Shown: one piece after another, positions 1 to 11,255 of the stretch | Layout of the letters: every line of letters begins with the position of its first letter | How positions within the stretch are numbered: the first letter of the stretch is position 1 | Position numbers and translations under genes: made by a program | Notes under the pieces: model-generated | Seen by the model: only the letters and a program-made list of their open reading frames with translations | What the model was told of the DNA's origin: nothing | The model's database searches: none | Assembly: GCA_001931875.2 (NCBI GenBank) | Contig: MSJH02000546.1 | Span: 62,001-126,000 of the forward strand | DNA from: Byssochlamys sp. IMV 00236 | Lineage: Eukaryota; Ascomycota; Eurotiomycetes; Eurotiales; Thermoascaceae | Reading direction: 5' to 3' | Length of the DNA: 64,000 nucleotides

Positions 1-787
1 TAGTCGATAGATTTTCGGTACCCTCTAACTCTTCAAGCAATTACGCTCTTATTCCCGTATCGAATGCTATTCCAATCTCCTTGCTTCCGTGGTCTTGGAT
101 CTTGACAGTTATAAAAACCGAATTATTAATATGTACGAGCAGCATGTTCCGACATTCCTCCAATACTATGTCTAACGTAGAGTACGTATTGCATTGTAAT
201 GTTTCTTTGCATTTTGTTTTCATTGATACATGATGAGCATCGATGGCAATCCAACACAGCTTCCAGAGATGACAAGGGTGGTAAGAAGGCACTAAATAAC
301 AAAGATTAAGAAACGTCCCGAGATATTCGGGACGGGAAGGGGGAGAGGAGAGTTGGTGGTCATGTGCTCTGAGGCAGGAGAAATATAACATCCAAATACG
401 CCACGATACGCCCAGAAAGAGAGGTCATGTTCGAGCTCTGCTGGCATGCTGTGCACCGTACCTCCACGGGTCTCGACAGATCATCCGGTCCTTTCTCTTC
501 GCCATTCAACGAGGTAAGGTTGGGCGTTAAAGATACATGGTTATGAGAAGAGTAGAATCCGATTAGCCAGTGAGGAAAATGTCGGTAAACTATAACAGAT
601 ATGAAGGATATTTGCCCTGTTTTCCCTCCCGTAGGTCTAGAATATGGACACCGGATATTGTACAGTCGTAGATAAAACAATCACGAAACAAACGACGCCA
701 GAAGCCTAGAATCGCTGAGATGAAAAGCTCTATGCAATGTCGTTTAGAATGTTGTGCGAGTTCGGAGATGAGACGAGCTGCGTACGC
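1..787. other. intergenic, no supported gene
   Basis: Downstream flank of the tim44 homologue, which ends at 788 on the minus strand. The open frames here have no recognisable motif, no clean intron signals and poor composition. It probably holds the tim44 3' UTR and part of another intergenic region. I see no tRNA, repeat or conserved site. Confidence 0.5.
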
Positions 788-2424
788 TTAGATGTAGTCT
801 CTTCCAGCCTTCTGCAGCTCGATCAATCTCCATCCTCTCGTCTCTGGGTTGTTCACATCTTCAGGTATCCTCGTCATACCGATGGCATAGGTAACAAGTT
901 GCACCTTGTCCTCCATGCCAGCAGCAAGCTCGTTGGTTTTGGCGTTGCGGTAAACATGGACTTCTTGAGAACGGCATGTGACGACGAAAACGGGGATATC
1001 ACCAGGCTCCAACATACGGGCGTGGGTCACGTCGACGTTTCGGATATCGAGGATACGACCATCGGACTTGAGACCTGCAGTGGTATACTGCTGAGCCAAA
1101 GCAGCATAAACGTGGAACTGGGCATCAGAGAGCCAGAGTTTGAGTGTCTCGACGTCTCCCTTGACATAAGCATCCAGGACCTCCGGAAGGATGTACTCTC
1201 GCAGGTCCCTCAGGAAAGGCTCGAGTTGGAAACTGGGGTCCATTTCACGGAACTTCTTGATCACGCGAGCTGTCTCGTTCTCTGCAAAGAATCCGGTGAC
1301 ACGGTCGGAGATGCTGCGAGCCGTGCTGATCAAGGGATTCTCAGATTCGTTGTAGGTCTCCTTCAAGGAGAAAAGCCTCTGCATCACAGGGCTAGTGTCC
1401 CGGAACTGGCGCCATGACTCCTTCCAGGCGGCATCTTTGTGAACCGTGAGACTCGTACCAGCGCTTGAGAAACGTGTCAGCAACATAAGAATCAGTGGAC
1501 CTTAGGGACGAGGGGCTTAGCTTACTTTGGATCTTCCTCCATCTTTTCGACTTTCCGGCGTCCCGACTTGGCCTCTGCCTCTTCACGGAGCTGTCTTTGT
1601 CTGCGGCGCTCCTCCTTCTCAATCCATCCACCATAGCGAGAACTGCTACCGTCGTCGATGGCTTCTTTCACTCCACCGACAGCCGTCTTGTAAGCCTTTG
1701 TTTCTCTCACAGGCCGCGTGGCCTTGTCAAGTCCCTTTCCGGTAACAGCGACTCCCTTCCGGATTCCCTTGACGAGAGTAGTATCCCAAGTCCACGCGGC
1801 ACCTTGTCCCAGAGCCTTTCCGGTGGTCTTCAATGCGGAAGCTGTTTTGGAGGTAGCGGCTCCGGATGCTGCCTCATAAGCCGCACGAGCCCTCTTAACC
1901 GACTCGCTCTCAGTAAACTGATGAGCGGAAGAGGCCAGAGCCTTGGTAGACTCATTCCATTCCTTGGACTTCTTGAATTCGGAACGTAGAGTATCCGTGA
2001 ACACTTGCCACGGCGTCTTGTCTCCGTGAGGCGGAGGAGGCGGAGCTTCGTCCTGCTTGCTGTCCTCAGACTTGCCCTCCTCAGACTTGCTCTCCTTGCC
2101 TTCCTTACTTTGCGATCCCGATTCCGCTTCTTTCTTCTGCTCCCAGCGAGTTGCAGCTGCGTGGAATGGGCGTCTTGCAGGCAGAGTAGCCCATAACGAC
2201 GTTAGCTGAGAGGCGGGAGGTTGGAGGAAGGTGGCAGAGCTGGCACTCTTTTGTCGGGAATCAGCAAAGAGCCGAGGAGCGGCTGTAGAGTATAGTTGAG
2301 CCTTGGTCAACAGGCCCCGGTATGCAATAGCGCCGCCATTTGCACTTCTGGGCGAAAGGAGCTGGTTTCGCATGAGAGCGGTCCTCGCTGCCGCAGAGGG
2401 ACCGGCCTTGGTTGCGGATATCAT
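788..2424 (-). CDS. tim44: mitochondrial import inner membrane translocase subunit Tim44
   Basis: Two exons, 2424..1526 and 1463..788, split by a 62-nt intron (donor GTAAGC, branch CTGAC, acceptor AAG), give 524 residues. Tim44 is the matrix-side peripheral subunit of the TIM23 presequence translocase; it tethers mtHsp70 to the import channel. The N-terminus is Ser/Ala/Arg-rich without acidic residues, as expected of a matrix presequence. A long charged, helical, Lys/Glu-rich stretch follows (roughly residues 120-290). The C-terminal third is the Tim44-like domain, with recognisable blocks WKESWRQFRD and RILDIRNVDVTHAR near the end. Length fits fungal Tim44. The ATG at 2424 begins MISATKAG; a longer frame upstream adds a hydrophobic segment atypical of Tim44, and a CAG just before the ATG could be a 5' UTR acceptor. 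It is divergent from the mitochondrial ribosomal gene at 3418. Confidence 0.9.
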
Positions 2425-3417
2425 GCTCTGCGGATGGGAATAGAAAAAAGAAAAGGAAAAAAGGACTATTAAAAGAAGATGAAAGAGATAGCCCAGCCCA
2501 CTGGAGGTTGACAAGGAAATAGCAAGTCTGGGCGCGTGCTGTATTGCTGTCGGCCGGAAAGCAGCTTTTGATGGCGGAAGAGAAAATGTTCAACTGCGAG
2601 ATCGCAAGCGCGCCAAGACCCCAAACCGGTAATCCTTTCTTTACGAGTCTACCGAGTACTATGTATCCTAATATGATATATCCTAATAGCTCTGCTGAAG
2701 CTGAACACGGTGATCGAGTCATTTTCGCATCTAGTTCGATCTTCACTTCGGATCTGGTGGAATATTTTCCTGTCACGCTGGCTTAGAACTATCATTGAAG
2801 CTCATGTAGTATTACTTCCTAGAGGTCTTTCGATAAATATATAGACGACCAACCTCAGACGAAAACGACTTATGCCTTCAATTATGTCATAAAAAGGCAT
2901 CCCTAGCAGTGTATACAGAGGTTTACAAGAAATTCAAAATATATAAATTCATCTTAGTTTTGAGCAAGGCGACCTTTTCGGGTGCGTGGTGTCTAATATT
3001 GTGCCTTAGGAGTGGACACGTGAGGAACCTATCAATAGCATTGGCCCAGATAGTATCGACCATATGGATTAGACCGACACAGGATAATGTACGATTCAAT
3101 CAGTCTTCCTCTTCTTGTGTTCACGATCTGGATGGGAGAATCCGGTGGTGATGTTAGATATAGTGCCTCAGGCATTCACACCGACGCCAAGACCCAAAAA
3201 CTTTAGGCGCGATTTCTACAAGTCCAGAGCGAGTATTGCTACAATCAGCCCCGAATGTGCTTTACTGTCAAGCCTCACACATTCTAGGTTCAAATCCTTT
3301 CTTTGTCAGGCAGGGCCGCGAGCCTGTGGACTACATAACCTTCTTTGCCATCCATCTCAGATATCTTGTTGACCTCCGTCGCCTTTCGGACATTCGATAC
3401 GTCCGACATCTTTCACG
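2425..3417. promoter_or_regulatory. shared upstream region of tim44 and uS11m
   Basis: This 993-bp spacer separates two head-to-head nuclear genes for mitochondrial proteins, so it must hold both promoters and 5' leaders. A pyrimidine-rich run (around 2440-2475 on the plus strand read as its complement) lies just upstream of the tim44 start. I could not assign a specific factor site. Confidence 0.4.
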
Positions 3418-4134
3418 ATGAACTTCCAAATCATGAACAGGCTGTCAGCAGCGCTGCCTTCAGTCTGCCAGAGATGTCAGATCCGCCTGACACCCTCGCA
3501 GCTACTGCGTCCATTTTCCTCCGCGCGACATATCAATGCTCAGCCTAACACATCATCGAGAGACAAGGGACAGGCGTTGGAGAAGCAGATTCTAGATACC
3601 GGAAGCAGTCAGCCGTCGGAAGCCAACTCGCCACTGTCGAAGATTACACAATTGATGCAAGGAGAGAAGAGCGGCACGAGTCAGCCTGTGAGCCGTGATT
3701 ACTTCCGCATGGCAGAGAGTTTGGAAGCAGAGATGATCAAGCATCCTTATGCCGACAGAGCTCCGCCGCACCACCTCCATATCTACGCCCACAAGCACAA
3801 CACGATTCTGACTCTCACGAGACCGAATGGAAACCCGCTGCTGTCGCTTGGTTGCGGTAACCTCGGGTTCCGCAAAGCCGGTCGATCGGGTTACGACCCG
3901 GCATACCAGCTGGCATCACACGTCTTCGGACAAATCCAGGAGCGAGGTCTGCTTCTCGACATCAAGCGCCTAGAACTCGTCTATCGTGGGTTCGGCCCTG
4001 GACGTGAAGCCTTTACCAAGGTCCTGCTCGGTAATGAGGGCAGATACATTCGAGGCTTGGTTAGCCGCGTTACGGATTCCACCAGAATCAAGTTTGGTGG
4101 TACCAGGAGCAGGAAAGTTCGCAGACTGGGTTAA
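3418..4134 (+). CDS. mitochondrial small-subunit ribosomal protein uS11m (Mrps18 family)
   Basis: Single-exon gene of 238 residues. The first about 50 residues are Arg/Ser-rich with almost no acids, typical of a mitochondrial presequence (RLSAALPSVCQRC, LLRPFSSARHI). The C-terminal half is the bacterial S11-like domain: LSLGCGNLGFRKAGRSGYDP, then HVFGQIQERGL, then the S11 signature region VYRGFGPGREAFTKVLLGN, ending in a basic tail GGTRSRKVRRLG that resembles the S11 C-terminus. uS11 lies in the platform of the small subunit at the mRNA exit. ATG at 3433 is an alternative start five codons in; both keep the presequence. Next to tim44, so two mitochondrial biogenesis genes are divergently paired. 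Confidence 0.88.
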   Translation: MNFQIMNRLSAALPSVCQRCQIRLTPSQLLRPFSSARHINAQPNTSSRDKGQALEKQILDTGSSQPSEANSPLSKITQLMQGEKSGTSQPVSRDYFRMAESLEAEMIKHPYADRAPPHHLHIYAHKHNTILTLTRPNGNPLLSLGCGNLGFRKAGRSGYDPAYQLASHVFGQIQERGLLLDIKRLELVYRGFGPGREAFTKVLLGNEGRYIRGLVSRVTDSTRIKFGGTRSRKVRRLG

Positions 4135-4925
4135 TCTAGATGTCTATTCATTGTCGTCATGGACAAGACGAGCCATATCGATGGCGGTGGGCGACTCGGT
4201 TCTATCATCACTTTGTCATGCGGGTTATAGATGCCTTACCAACACGGAAGAAAACGGTGGAGTTATGTGCAACGTTCTTCTGGAGTAATTGTCCGCCTCT
4301 CTGGGCAGGGAACCGCGAGAGAACGGGATTTGATTTAGCATGTTCCTTTTCTTTTCTTGATCTGTACAGTATGCATGTAGTATAAAAGACCGGCTTGCGG
4401 ACAGTGGAATGCCAGCTCTATCCCAACTACAAAATCCCCATTTCTTCTTTACTAGATCAAAATGCTGAAGACTGTAATATTTTATTTGAATCAACTCCTG
4501 TAGCACTCTTTGTGGGCTACAGCAATAGGTCTTCATCATCGTCGACATCAGACAAGAATCCCCCGTCCCAAAGCGGACTAGCGGCTCCGGGGAGCTCTGG
4601 AGTTGCCATCGAAAGGTCCAGGTCGATGTGCTTCAAGTCGCGCCTTTCACCTTACGATCGTCCATCATCGCGGCCGTGCGATATTACAGATCTACTAGCT
4701 GACATTTCATGTCTTGAGACACTCTGTCTCTTTTGCCCCTCGAATAATCCCGTGGTTTCGTTGCCGCCTGAACCGCTCCAACCAATATCAGCCGTTACCT
4801 GCCAAGGGCGAATGCGCTCCTCTAAATTTGCGACATCTTGAACAGCGGAGACAACACTCGACGCTGGCTATAAACGGATTGATGAGCGCTGGAATTTCTT
4901 CTCCGGGCCGTCCAACGTCGTTTGG
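4135..4925. other. intergenic, upstream of the VPS9 gene
   Basis: About 790 bp between two plus-strand genes. Open frames on both strands here (for example 4395-4841) are Ser/Pro-rich but lack a conserved domain and do not join the downstream gene by plausible splice sites. I read it as 3' UTR of uS11m plus promoter/leader of the next gene. Confidence 0.45.
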
Positions 4926-7900
4926 ATGCACCCACTAAACCCATTCCTGCGTGCCTTCTTCCGAAGCACTGTGCCGGGGCAGTGTATACCGACCCAGAAT
5001 CACGTACGTGCGAAGAGCAATCCCGGTCTCTTTCAACTCACGACTTAGTGCTCACATCACTTTGCGAATAGGTCTTATTGGTCCCTACGACGGAGTCTCT
5101 GATCGGATCGCGCGATCGAGAAACGAATAACTTATATTCCGACCTTGTCACGTCGGAGGAGTTCTTAGGGAGTCATGTACTTCGAATCCCGGTTCCCACC
5201 GGCTCTTCCAATGGGAAAGATGGCCCCAACGTGCGGGATAGTCGGGGGAAGGCAAAGCAGGTAACTACGGTTAATGGACGCACAGTCATTATCAAGGAAA
5301 ACTCCGTTTACAGCAACAAAGGTGAGGTTGGAGTAGCAATACCCTGTCTTACATGCGCTGACACGGGCTTTAGGTTTCAAAACCTTGGGACAGGCTCAAC
5401 TTCTGACGGATGTCCTGTACTATACTCCCAGCAATGAATCCCAGCCATGGCTCATATACTATATTTCCCGGCCGCTCGTCGGATCTTTCGAACCTGGCAA
5501 GATCATCGCGGCAGCCCCGCCTGGAAAGATCCCAAAGAGAAATGGGAGCAACTCTCAAAATCAAGGCAGCGTCACAAATATAGCTACGCTCCCGAAGAAA
5601 GAAATAAAGACCTTTGGTGAACTATTAGCGAACTTTCCCATGATAGCGAGACAGATGCAACCTGGCTTGGAGAGACTGTTTCGCGAATTCGGAAAGGAGC
5701 TTGGAAAACCGTTGCCGCCTCCCCCCTCTCCGTCACCGTCCCCATTATCGAATGGGGAAAGCAAAAGACGTGATAATGAAGGCCCTTCCCTTCGTGTCCC
5801 ATCCCCGGACCGGGGGCGTCTCCCATTCAATTCAGAAGAATACTTCGAAGATGATGAAGACCTCATGAGGCGCAGCTTGGAGACAGCTGTCACTGCTGCA
5901 ATAGATCTCTTTCGCTTGGTGGATAAGCAGCAGCTTTCATTACTCGGTGCCACAACGGATCTGACGGGCCCACTTGTCGAACGACTTATTGAACGCTACG
6001 TCGCAGAACAAGTTCACGAGTCACTACTCTTCCCTCGACTATGCAGTTTCCGGCAGCCGGAAGACACAGAGCTCGATGTACGGATACGACAGATCGAGAA
6101 CATTGATGTCTCTCAGGTCGGGATCTCCATCGAAGGAGGTCGAGAACGAAAGCAGGAACTGATCCGCAGACTTGGTAGAGGCGTGGAAGAGTTTCGAAAA
6201 ATGACGGAAGCCAAGTGTCCGCAAGATATGCTTGAAGTCCTTCTCGCCACTATCAAAGTTATAAGTGTCCCCGAGAGCTACGACGCAGAGAACTCGTCGA
6301 CATCTGAAAAGCAGGCACCAGTGACCGTTAATGCAGATCTTTTGGTGTCAATGCTGCTCATCGTTGTCATCAGAGCTCAAATACGTCATTTACAAGCCAG
6401 GCTACTGTATATGCAGCATTTTATCTATATCGACGATGTTGAAAGCGGGGAGATGGGCTATGCCCTGAGTACTCTTGAGGCTGTTTTGACTTATCTGGTC
6501 ACGGACTCTGGGGGTCTTAGGCGGGCCAGTTCGCGGAATAAGCGTCTTTGGAATGCTACGAAGACGGGGAAGATCTCAGAGATGAAGGCGATACTGGAAC
6601 CGGACGGTGACCATGACTCGATAGATGATGCGCCAAATGAGCCAGAAGGGAAATCAGTGATGTTCCTAACCGATGAAGATAAGGACGATGTTGACGGGCT
6701 ATCATCGCGACTCTCCGGGTTTGGTGTATCATCTGATGTAGGCAATAGCGTGACGGATGTCGAAGAGGCGGAAGACAGACCTTCTTTGGCTCACGTATTC
6801 CCTTTCCAAACATGGTCGGATACGGTGCCGAAAGAACGACCACGCCCTGTCAAAAAGGTGTCAATGGACGTCCACAGTCTGTCTGGGTCATCCGTGATAT
6901 CACACGTCTCGCGTACGACCATCGGGTCGACAATGAGCTGTATTGAAGGAGATAGCTCCATTGAGACTCTCACGAAAACGCAGGATCCATCTGGCGATTC
7001 TGTTCTCATGATGGCAGTAGAGTCGCGCCAGCCCGAGGCTTTGAGATACCTTCTGAGTCTCGAAGAGTACTATCCACTGGAGTATGTTCTCGAGGACACT
7101 AATAGTGATGGTACGACACTGTTGAGTGCTGCTGTCCAATTAGGTCATACCGAACTTGTTGATATCATTCTTGACCTCCTCTTCCGAAATTCAAATGAGG
7201 ACACGGTGGTTTCCTATCTATCTAAATCTGATATCCGTGGGCGGACGGTTGCTCACTATCTCTTCAGTGCGCCAAGTCTGATGTCCAGGCTCGGGCGACT
7301 TCTCCCATGGCGTCAACAGGATAAACATGGACAGACGCCGCTATTTGCGCTCTGCAGATCATACGACCACCCTGACTATAAAAGCATGGTGAACGAAGCT
7401 CTGACGACCGTTCGGGAAGCTCAGGGGGGTGGAGGACCTCTTCGGTTGGATGAACACGTCGATGCAAAGGGCAACACCCTGTTACATATCGTCAGTGATC
7501 CCGAAATCACACTACGAATCCTGCACGAATGTGACTCAGATCCGAATGCTACGAATGACAAGAAGTTCACGCCTCTAATGATGGCCAGCAAATATGGGCG
7601 TATCGATCTTGTTAGGACGTTCTTCTCTGATTCGAGAGTCGATGTCTCTATCAAGGAGGCACGTGGTTTGACCGCAGTTGAGCTTGCAAAGGATGATGAA
7701 GTGCGAAATAGGATTGACGACCTTATCCTTTTCTCTAATCCTCCATCGTCTCCCTCGGACCCCTCCGGGCGCATCACGACAGTTGTTCGTTCATTCTTTG
7801 TTGAGGATGCCACGGTTCGCTTCATACTCAAATCCGGTGCGCCAACTCCGCCATCAGATACTCCCGATGAACTATCTCGTCCAGGCTCGACGACTTACAC

Positions 7901-8942
7901 GGTCACTACCTGTCGGCGAACTTTGGCTGACTTTGAGAATTTGGCCAAGTGGCTCTCTGTTGAGCACCCGGCCTCCTACATACCTAAAATCAACGACTTT
8001 CGCACCCCCTTTCAGATCCATTCCAAACCCTCTAGAGCCGTGCTCCATGACATGCAGGAAAAGCTTGATAGATTTTTGAAGATCCTGCTCGCGCATCCTA
8101 CATTTGCGACGCATGAAATGCTTTGGGAATTTTTCCTTGTGCCTGAAATGCAGCCTGAAATGATGGCGGACAGGTCCCGCCGCAAAGCTGCAGTTCTTTC
8201 CGAATCTATACAGGAAGACTATGCTCCTGTCACGGTTGAAGGGATCAGGGATACAGAACAATTCGTCTCTCATGCTCAGGATATGGTCCGTGCCGTTCAT
8301 GCTAACACGCGGAGCTTGATTCGACGTGGCCATGCTTTGCAACATGCAGTATCAGATTTCGCAGATGCTGCCATGCTATTATCTACTGCATTGTCGACTC
8401 TCGGGGAACCCACGAATGCTCTTCCAAGCTCTCACATCGAGGCGTTTTCCCGATATGCGAGTTATGTCTCCACCTCCTCTTCGGATTCATCACCTCTTAT
8501 TCAGTACCTCACTGCCATCACCTCGACACATAGTACCACATCTGCCATTCTAGCTTCCTTGTCTCGTCCTCTATCACTGATTTCTGAGCTGGCATCCACC
8601 AACCGCAGCCTTGCGCGATCACGTTCCTCACTGGTCTCGTCCTCTCTTCCCCGGAAATTCAACATCAACCTTCCTGGTCTTGAAGAATCGAGGCAGAAAT
8701 CAGTCCGTGACCTGGAGCAGAAGATCCGGGATTCTGAAGCGCAGACCGCACGGCTTTCACGAGAGATTACATGGAATAAGGATGTGGTAGTCGGCGAACT
8801 GGCCGGATGGACAACCTGGCGGGAGAAAGTTGGAAGGGAAGCTATCCGCTCTTTCGTCAGGTCAACTTTAGTGAGGGAAAAGGAGCGTGGGAAACGATTA
8901 GAACGTTGTCTCCGAAGTGTGAAGGAAATGAACTCATCATAG
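4926..8942 (+). CDS. VPS9 domain, ankyrin repeat and PX domain protein, Vrl1-like Rab5 GEF
   Basis: Three exons, 4926..5003, 5072..5321 and 5374..8942 (introns 68 and 52 nt, donors GTACGT and GTGAGG), give 1298 residues starting MHPLNPFLRAFFRS. Order of domains: N-terminal region; VPS9 fold around 380-490, with the Asp (ADLLVSMLL) and Tyr (GYALSTLEAV) equivalent to the Rabex-5 catalytic pair both kept; four or five ankyrin repeats around 648-880 (for example GTTLLSAAVQLGHTELVDI and FTPLMMASKYGRIDLV); PX domain about 895-1035; and a C-terminal helical/coiled-coil tail from about 1100 to the end. Yeast Vrl1, the VARP-like GEF of the endosomal VINE sorting complex, has the same VPS9-ankyrin-PX order. 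I infer a role in activating Rab5-type GTPases on endosomes. The large last exon holds most of the protein. Confidence 0.85.
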
Positions 8943-9866
8943 AATCTAGATACGACTTTTGATCATGAGACCTGGATTATTTCATCTGTTCCTTTATGGC
9001 GATTCACGATAAAGATTTCCCCCCACGTTACACAATTGTATGTTTTACGTCTCACGTCATCTCTCTCATGTCATATTAAATTAAATCAAATCAAATAACC
9101 CCCTATTTCACTTCTTCATTGTGTTTCTTCTGATACTTTCTCATTCAATGGTAATGACTATCTGTCTATCTACTTTGAAGCCTTGATTGGCCCTTACAGA
9201 TGCAATAAGCCCTCTTCAACGGTACATAGAATAAACAACAGACCGCAACTCTTATCGCTGATGTGACGTTCTTTGATATTGTAATTATAGGATAGAACTA
9301 GGATCTAGATCCTTTGTATGCTATAACAGATAAATATGGGTTGAAATCTACCCCCCTAGAACCAGATTCAAGCAATCTAGCAAATCAACTAGGTGGTTCT
9401 GTTCAGACTATGCTCCCATCCATTTAGGATTCGACAGATTCACTGATGTATTCGAGGGGTGCATCACATGCACTAGATACATATGCTGATAACGGGAAAT
9501 ATATATAATACCATAAAGGAGGCCACCAGTATCGTACCCTACTTGTCTACAGTCAAGGAAGATCCACTATTTATTCGCTGAATTTTCTTTATTCTGCTAG
9601 CCAGGAAACGCATCGACTTTTTTTGTTGTAGTTACAAATTTCAAAAGGAGCAGACCGCAGCCTTTCGCCGGGCGCCAAGGAAGAAAACCATTACTCCAAC
9701 CAAACAGTAGGGGGTATTACAACTGACACAAATGATGACGAGAACGACATAGCAGAAATTTGAGGAAAGTATGGCGCGAAGATAGGATCCTTTTGGATTC
9801 CGTATGAACACGTGCCTAGGGCCGAGAGATAATCTCAGGCGCGAACACAGCGCTGTGCCAGTGAAT
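8943..9866. other. convergent intergenic region
   Basis: 924 bp between the 3' ends of the VPS9 gene (+) and the membrane protein (-). It is AT-rich with short TA-rich stretches and presumably carries both 3' UTRs and polyadenylation signals. I see no gene in it. Confidence 0.5.
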
Positions 9867-11255
9867 CTAATGTCCCATGTGATCAGAGACATTGATAATC
9901 GGAGAGGCTGACCACCTCGGAATAAAGGGGAGCCATGACGGATGAGTCGAACCATCGTGAGTGCGAAGGGTCGGTTCCGAGTGGCGGCTCTGGTGTCGAG
10001 GAGTCATTGGGGTGCGGTCACGATTGTCACCGGAGCCCATTTCAGCAGACGGGAGGGGAGTATTGTTACTTGGCACCTCGAGAACTGGACTAGGCGTAGG
10101 AGGGACCACGATAACTGAAGGGATGAGCCCGGTAACGACTCGGATTTGTGAGTCTGTGCTGTTGGAAGAAGACCCCTGAGAGTCGGTGGGTGTTCTACCA
10201 ACAGGAGTGTTGCTTCCGCTATTCGTCGAGATGGGAGTCGTTTCATGGGTCGAATGTTGCTGTCCAACGGCGACGGTAACAGAAGACTCTGACGGTTGGA
10301 TGGGAGCCCACATCGGAGACTGACGATCTCGCATTCGTGAGGGATAGCCCTGCGCCGTACCGGATCTGGAGGTCCTACCATCTTCAACCAGAGGGAGAAC
10401 AGAATCACCCAACCGGCCCTGCTGTCGACGCTTCCAGGCCCTGATCCACTTCCTGATATACATCACAAAGACACATACAACTGCTAGGGAGGCGAGAGAG
10501 CCGAAGATCACACCGGCAGCAATGGAACTTCGATGGTAACTGGCCATATCGAACTTCCGATAGCTCGTCTGTTGAGCCTGAGCAATGGTAGTGCGGGCTC
10601 TTGATGGATGTGAGGTAGTAGCAAATGCTTTAGATGTGCTGGTGACCACCGAAGTGCGACTTTCAGTCGTAGCGATTGTCTTTGTGTCAGAAGTTTTAGA
10701 TGCCTCTGTTTTAGACATATTCTCGGTCGAAGATTTGGTTGTCTCATGAGAAGACACCAAGGATGCCACTGTCGCTGTAGATTTGCCCTTTGTACTCGTA
10801 TGATTCTCTTCGGACGTCGTCTCAGTTGGCTGACTAGCTTTTGCGGTCGTCTTAGCAGCTTCTGTCTGATAGCCATCGTGTCCGTTGCCTTCACTATTTT
10901 CCTCGGCATCGCTTTCTAAGTGGTCATCAGAGCGTCTGTAGACCACTTTGGCATGCGCAGGATGTTTAGATGAGTTCTGGTACTCCTTGGAAGCGCCGAT
11001 CTTCCCAGTTCTCCAGAGATCCTTTCCCTTTTCAATCATTGCAGAGCACTCATCATCGCTTGTACCAAGAGGCTGAGGACCAAGGTAATGACAGACTGCG
11101 TGTTCAGCTTCAGTCCCTTCATGCACGCGCCAGCAAAGATTGACAACAAGCACATGCGTGAGAGTAGGATAAGCCAGTTCCGCCGAAGTAGACAGCAGTG
11201 GTATAGCCCAAGCAGAGATGGCCCATAAAAGGGCAAAGAGGTAGAGGGCTTTCAT
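9867..11255 (-). CDS. single-pass membrane protein with Ser/Thr-rich ectodomain, function unknown
   Basis: Uninterrupted 462-residue frame from ATG at 11255. It opens with a signal peptide (MKALYLFALLWAISAWA). A short region with three cysteines follows (about 30-70), then a long Ser/Thr/Lys-rich stalk (about 120-235) likely to be O-mannosylated. One transmembrane helix lies at about 243-265 (IAAGVIFGSLASLAVVCVFV), followed by a basic stop-transfer cluster (RKWIRAWKRR) and a Ser/Pro/Thr-rich cytoplasmic tail of about 190 residues. The plan resembles fungal cell-wall stress sensors (Wsc/Mid2 type) or signalling mucins, but I see no WSC cysteine pattern, so no family is assigned. An upstream in-frame ATG at 11390 adds 45 residues that would spoil the signal peptide; I reject it. 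Confidence 0.75.
   Translation of the reverse strand: MKALYLFALLWAISAWAIPLLSTSAELAYPTLTHVLVVNLCWRVHEGTEAEHAVCHYLGPQPLGTSDDECSAMIEKGKDLWRTGKIGASKEYQNSSKHPAHAKVVYRRSDDHLESDAEENSEGNGHDGYQTEAAKTTAKASQPTETTSEENHTSTKGKSTATVASLVSSHETTKSSTENMSKTEASKTSDTKTIATTESRTSVVTSTSKAFATTSHPSRARTTIAQAQQTSYRKFDMASYHRSSIAAGVIFGSLASLAVVCVFVMYIRKWIRAWKRRQQGRLGDSVLPLVEDGRTSRSGTAQGYPSRMRDRQSPMWAPIQPSESSVTVAVGQQHSTHETTPISTNSGSNTPVGRTPTDSQGSSSNSTDSQIRVVTGLIPSVIVVPPTPSPVLEVPSNNTPLPSAEMGSGDNRDRTPMTPRHQSRHSEPTLRTHDGSTHPSWLPFIPRWSASPIINVSDHMGH

Noticed and set aside
737..1417. 226-codon plus-strand frame opposite tim44
   Set aside because: Lies wholly antisense to the conserved Tim44 C-terminal domain; shadow frame.
3281..3310. 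GGTTCAAATCC resembling a tRNA B box
   Set aside because: The T-stem pairs only three of five bases and there is no matching A box or acceptor stem upstream.
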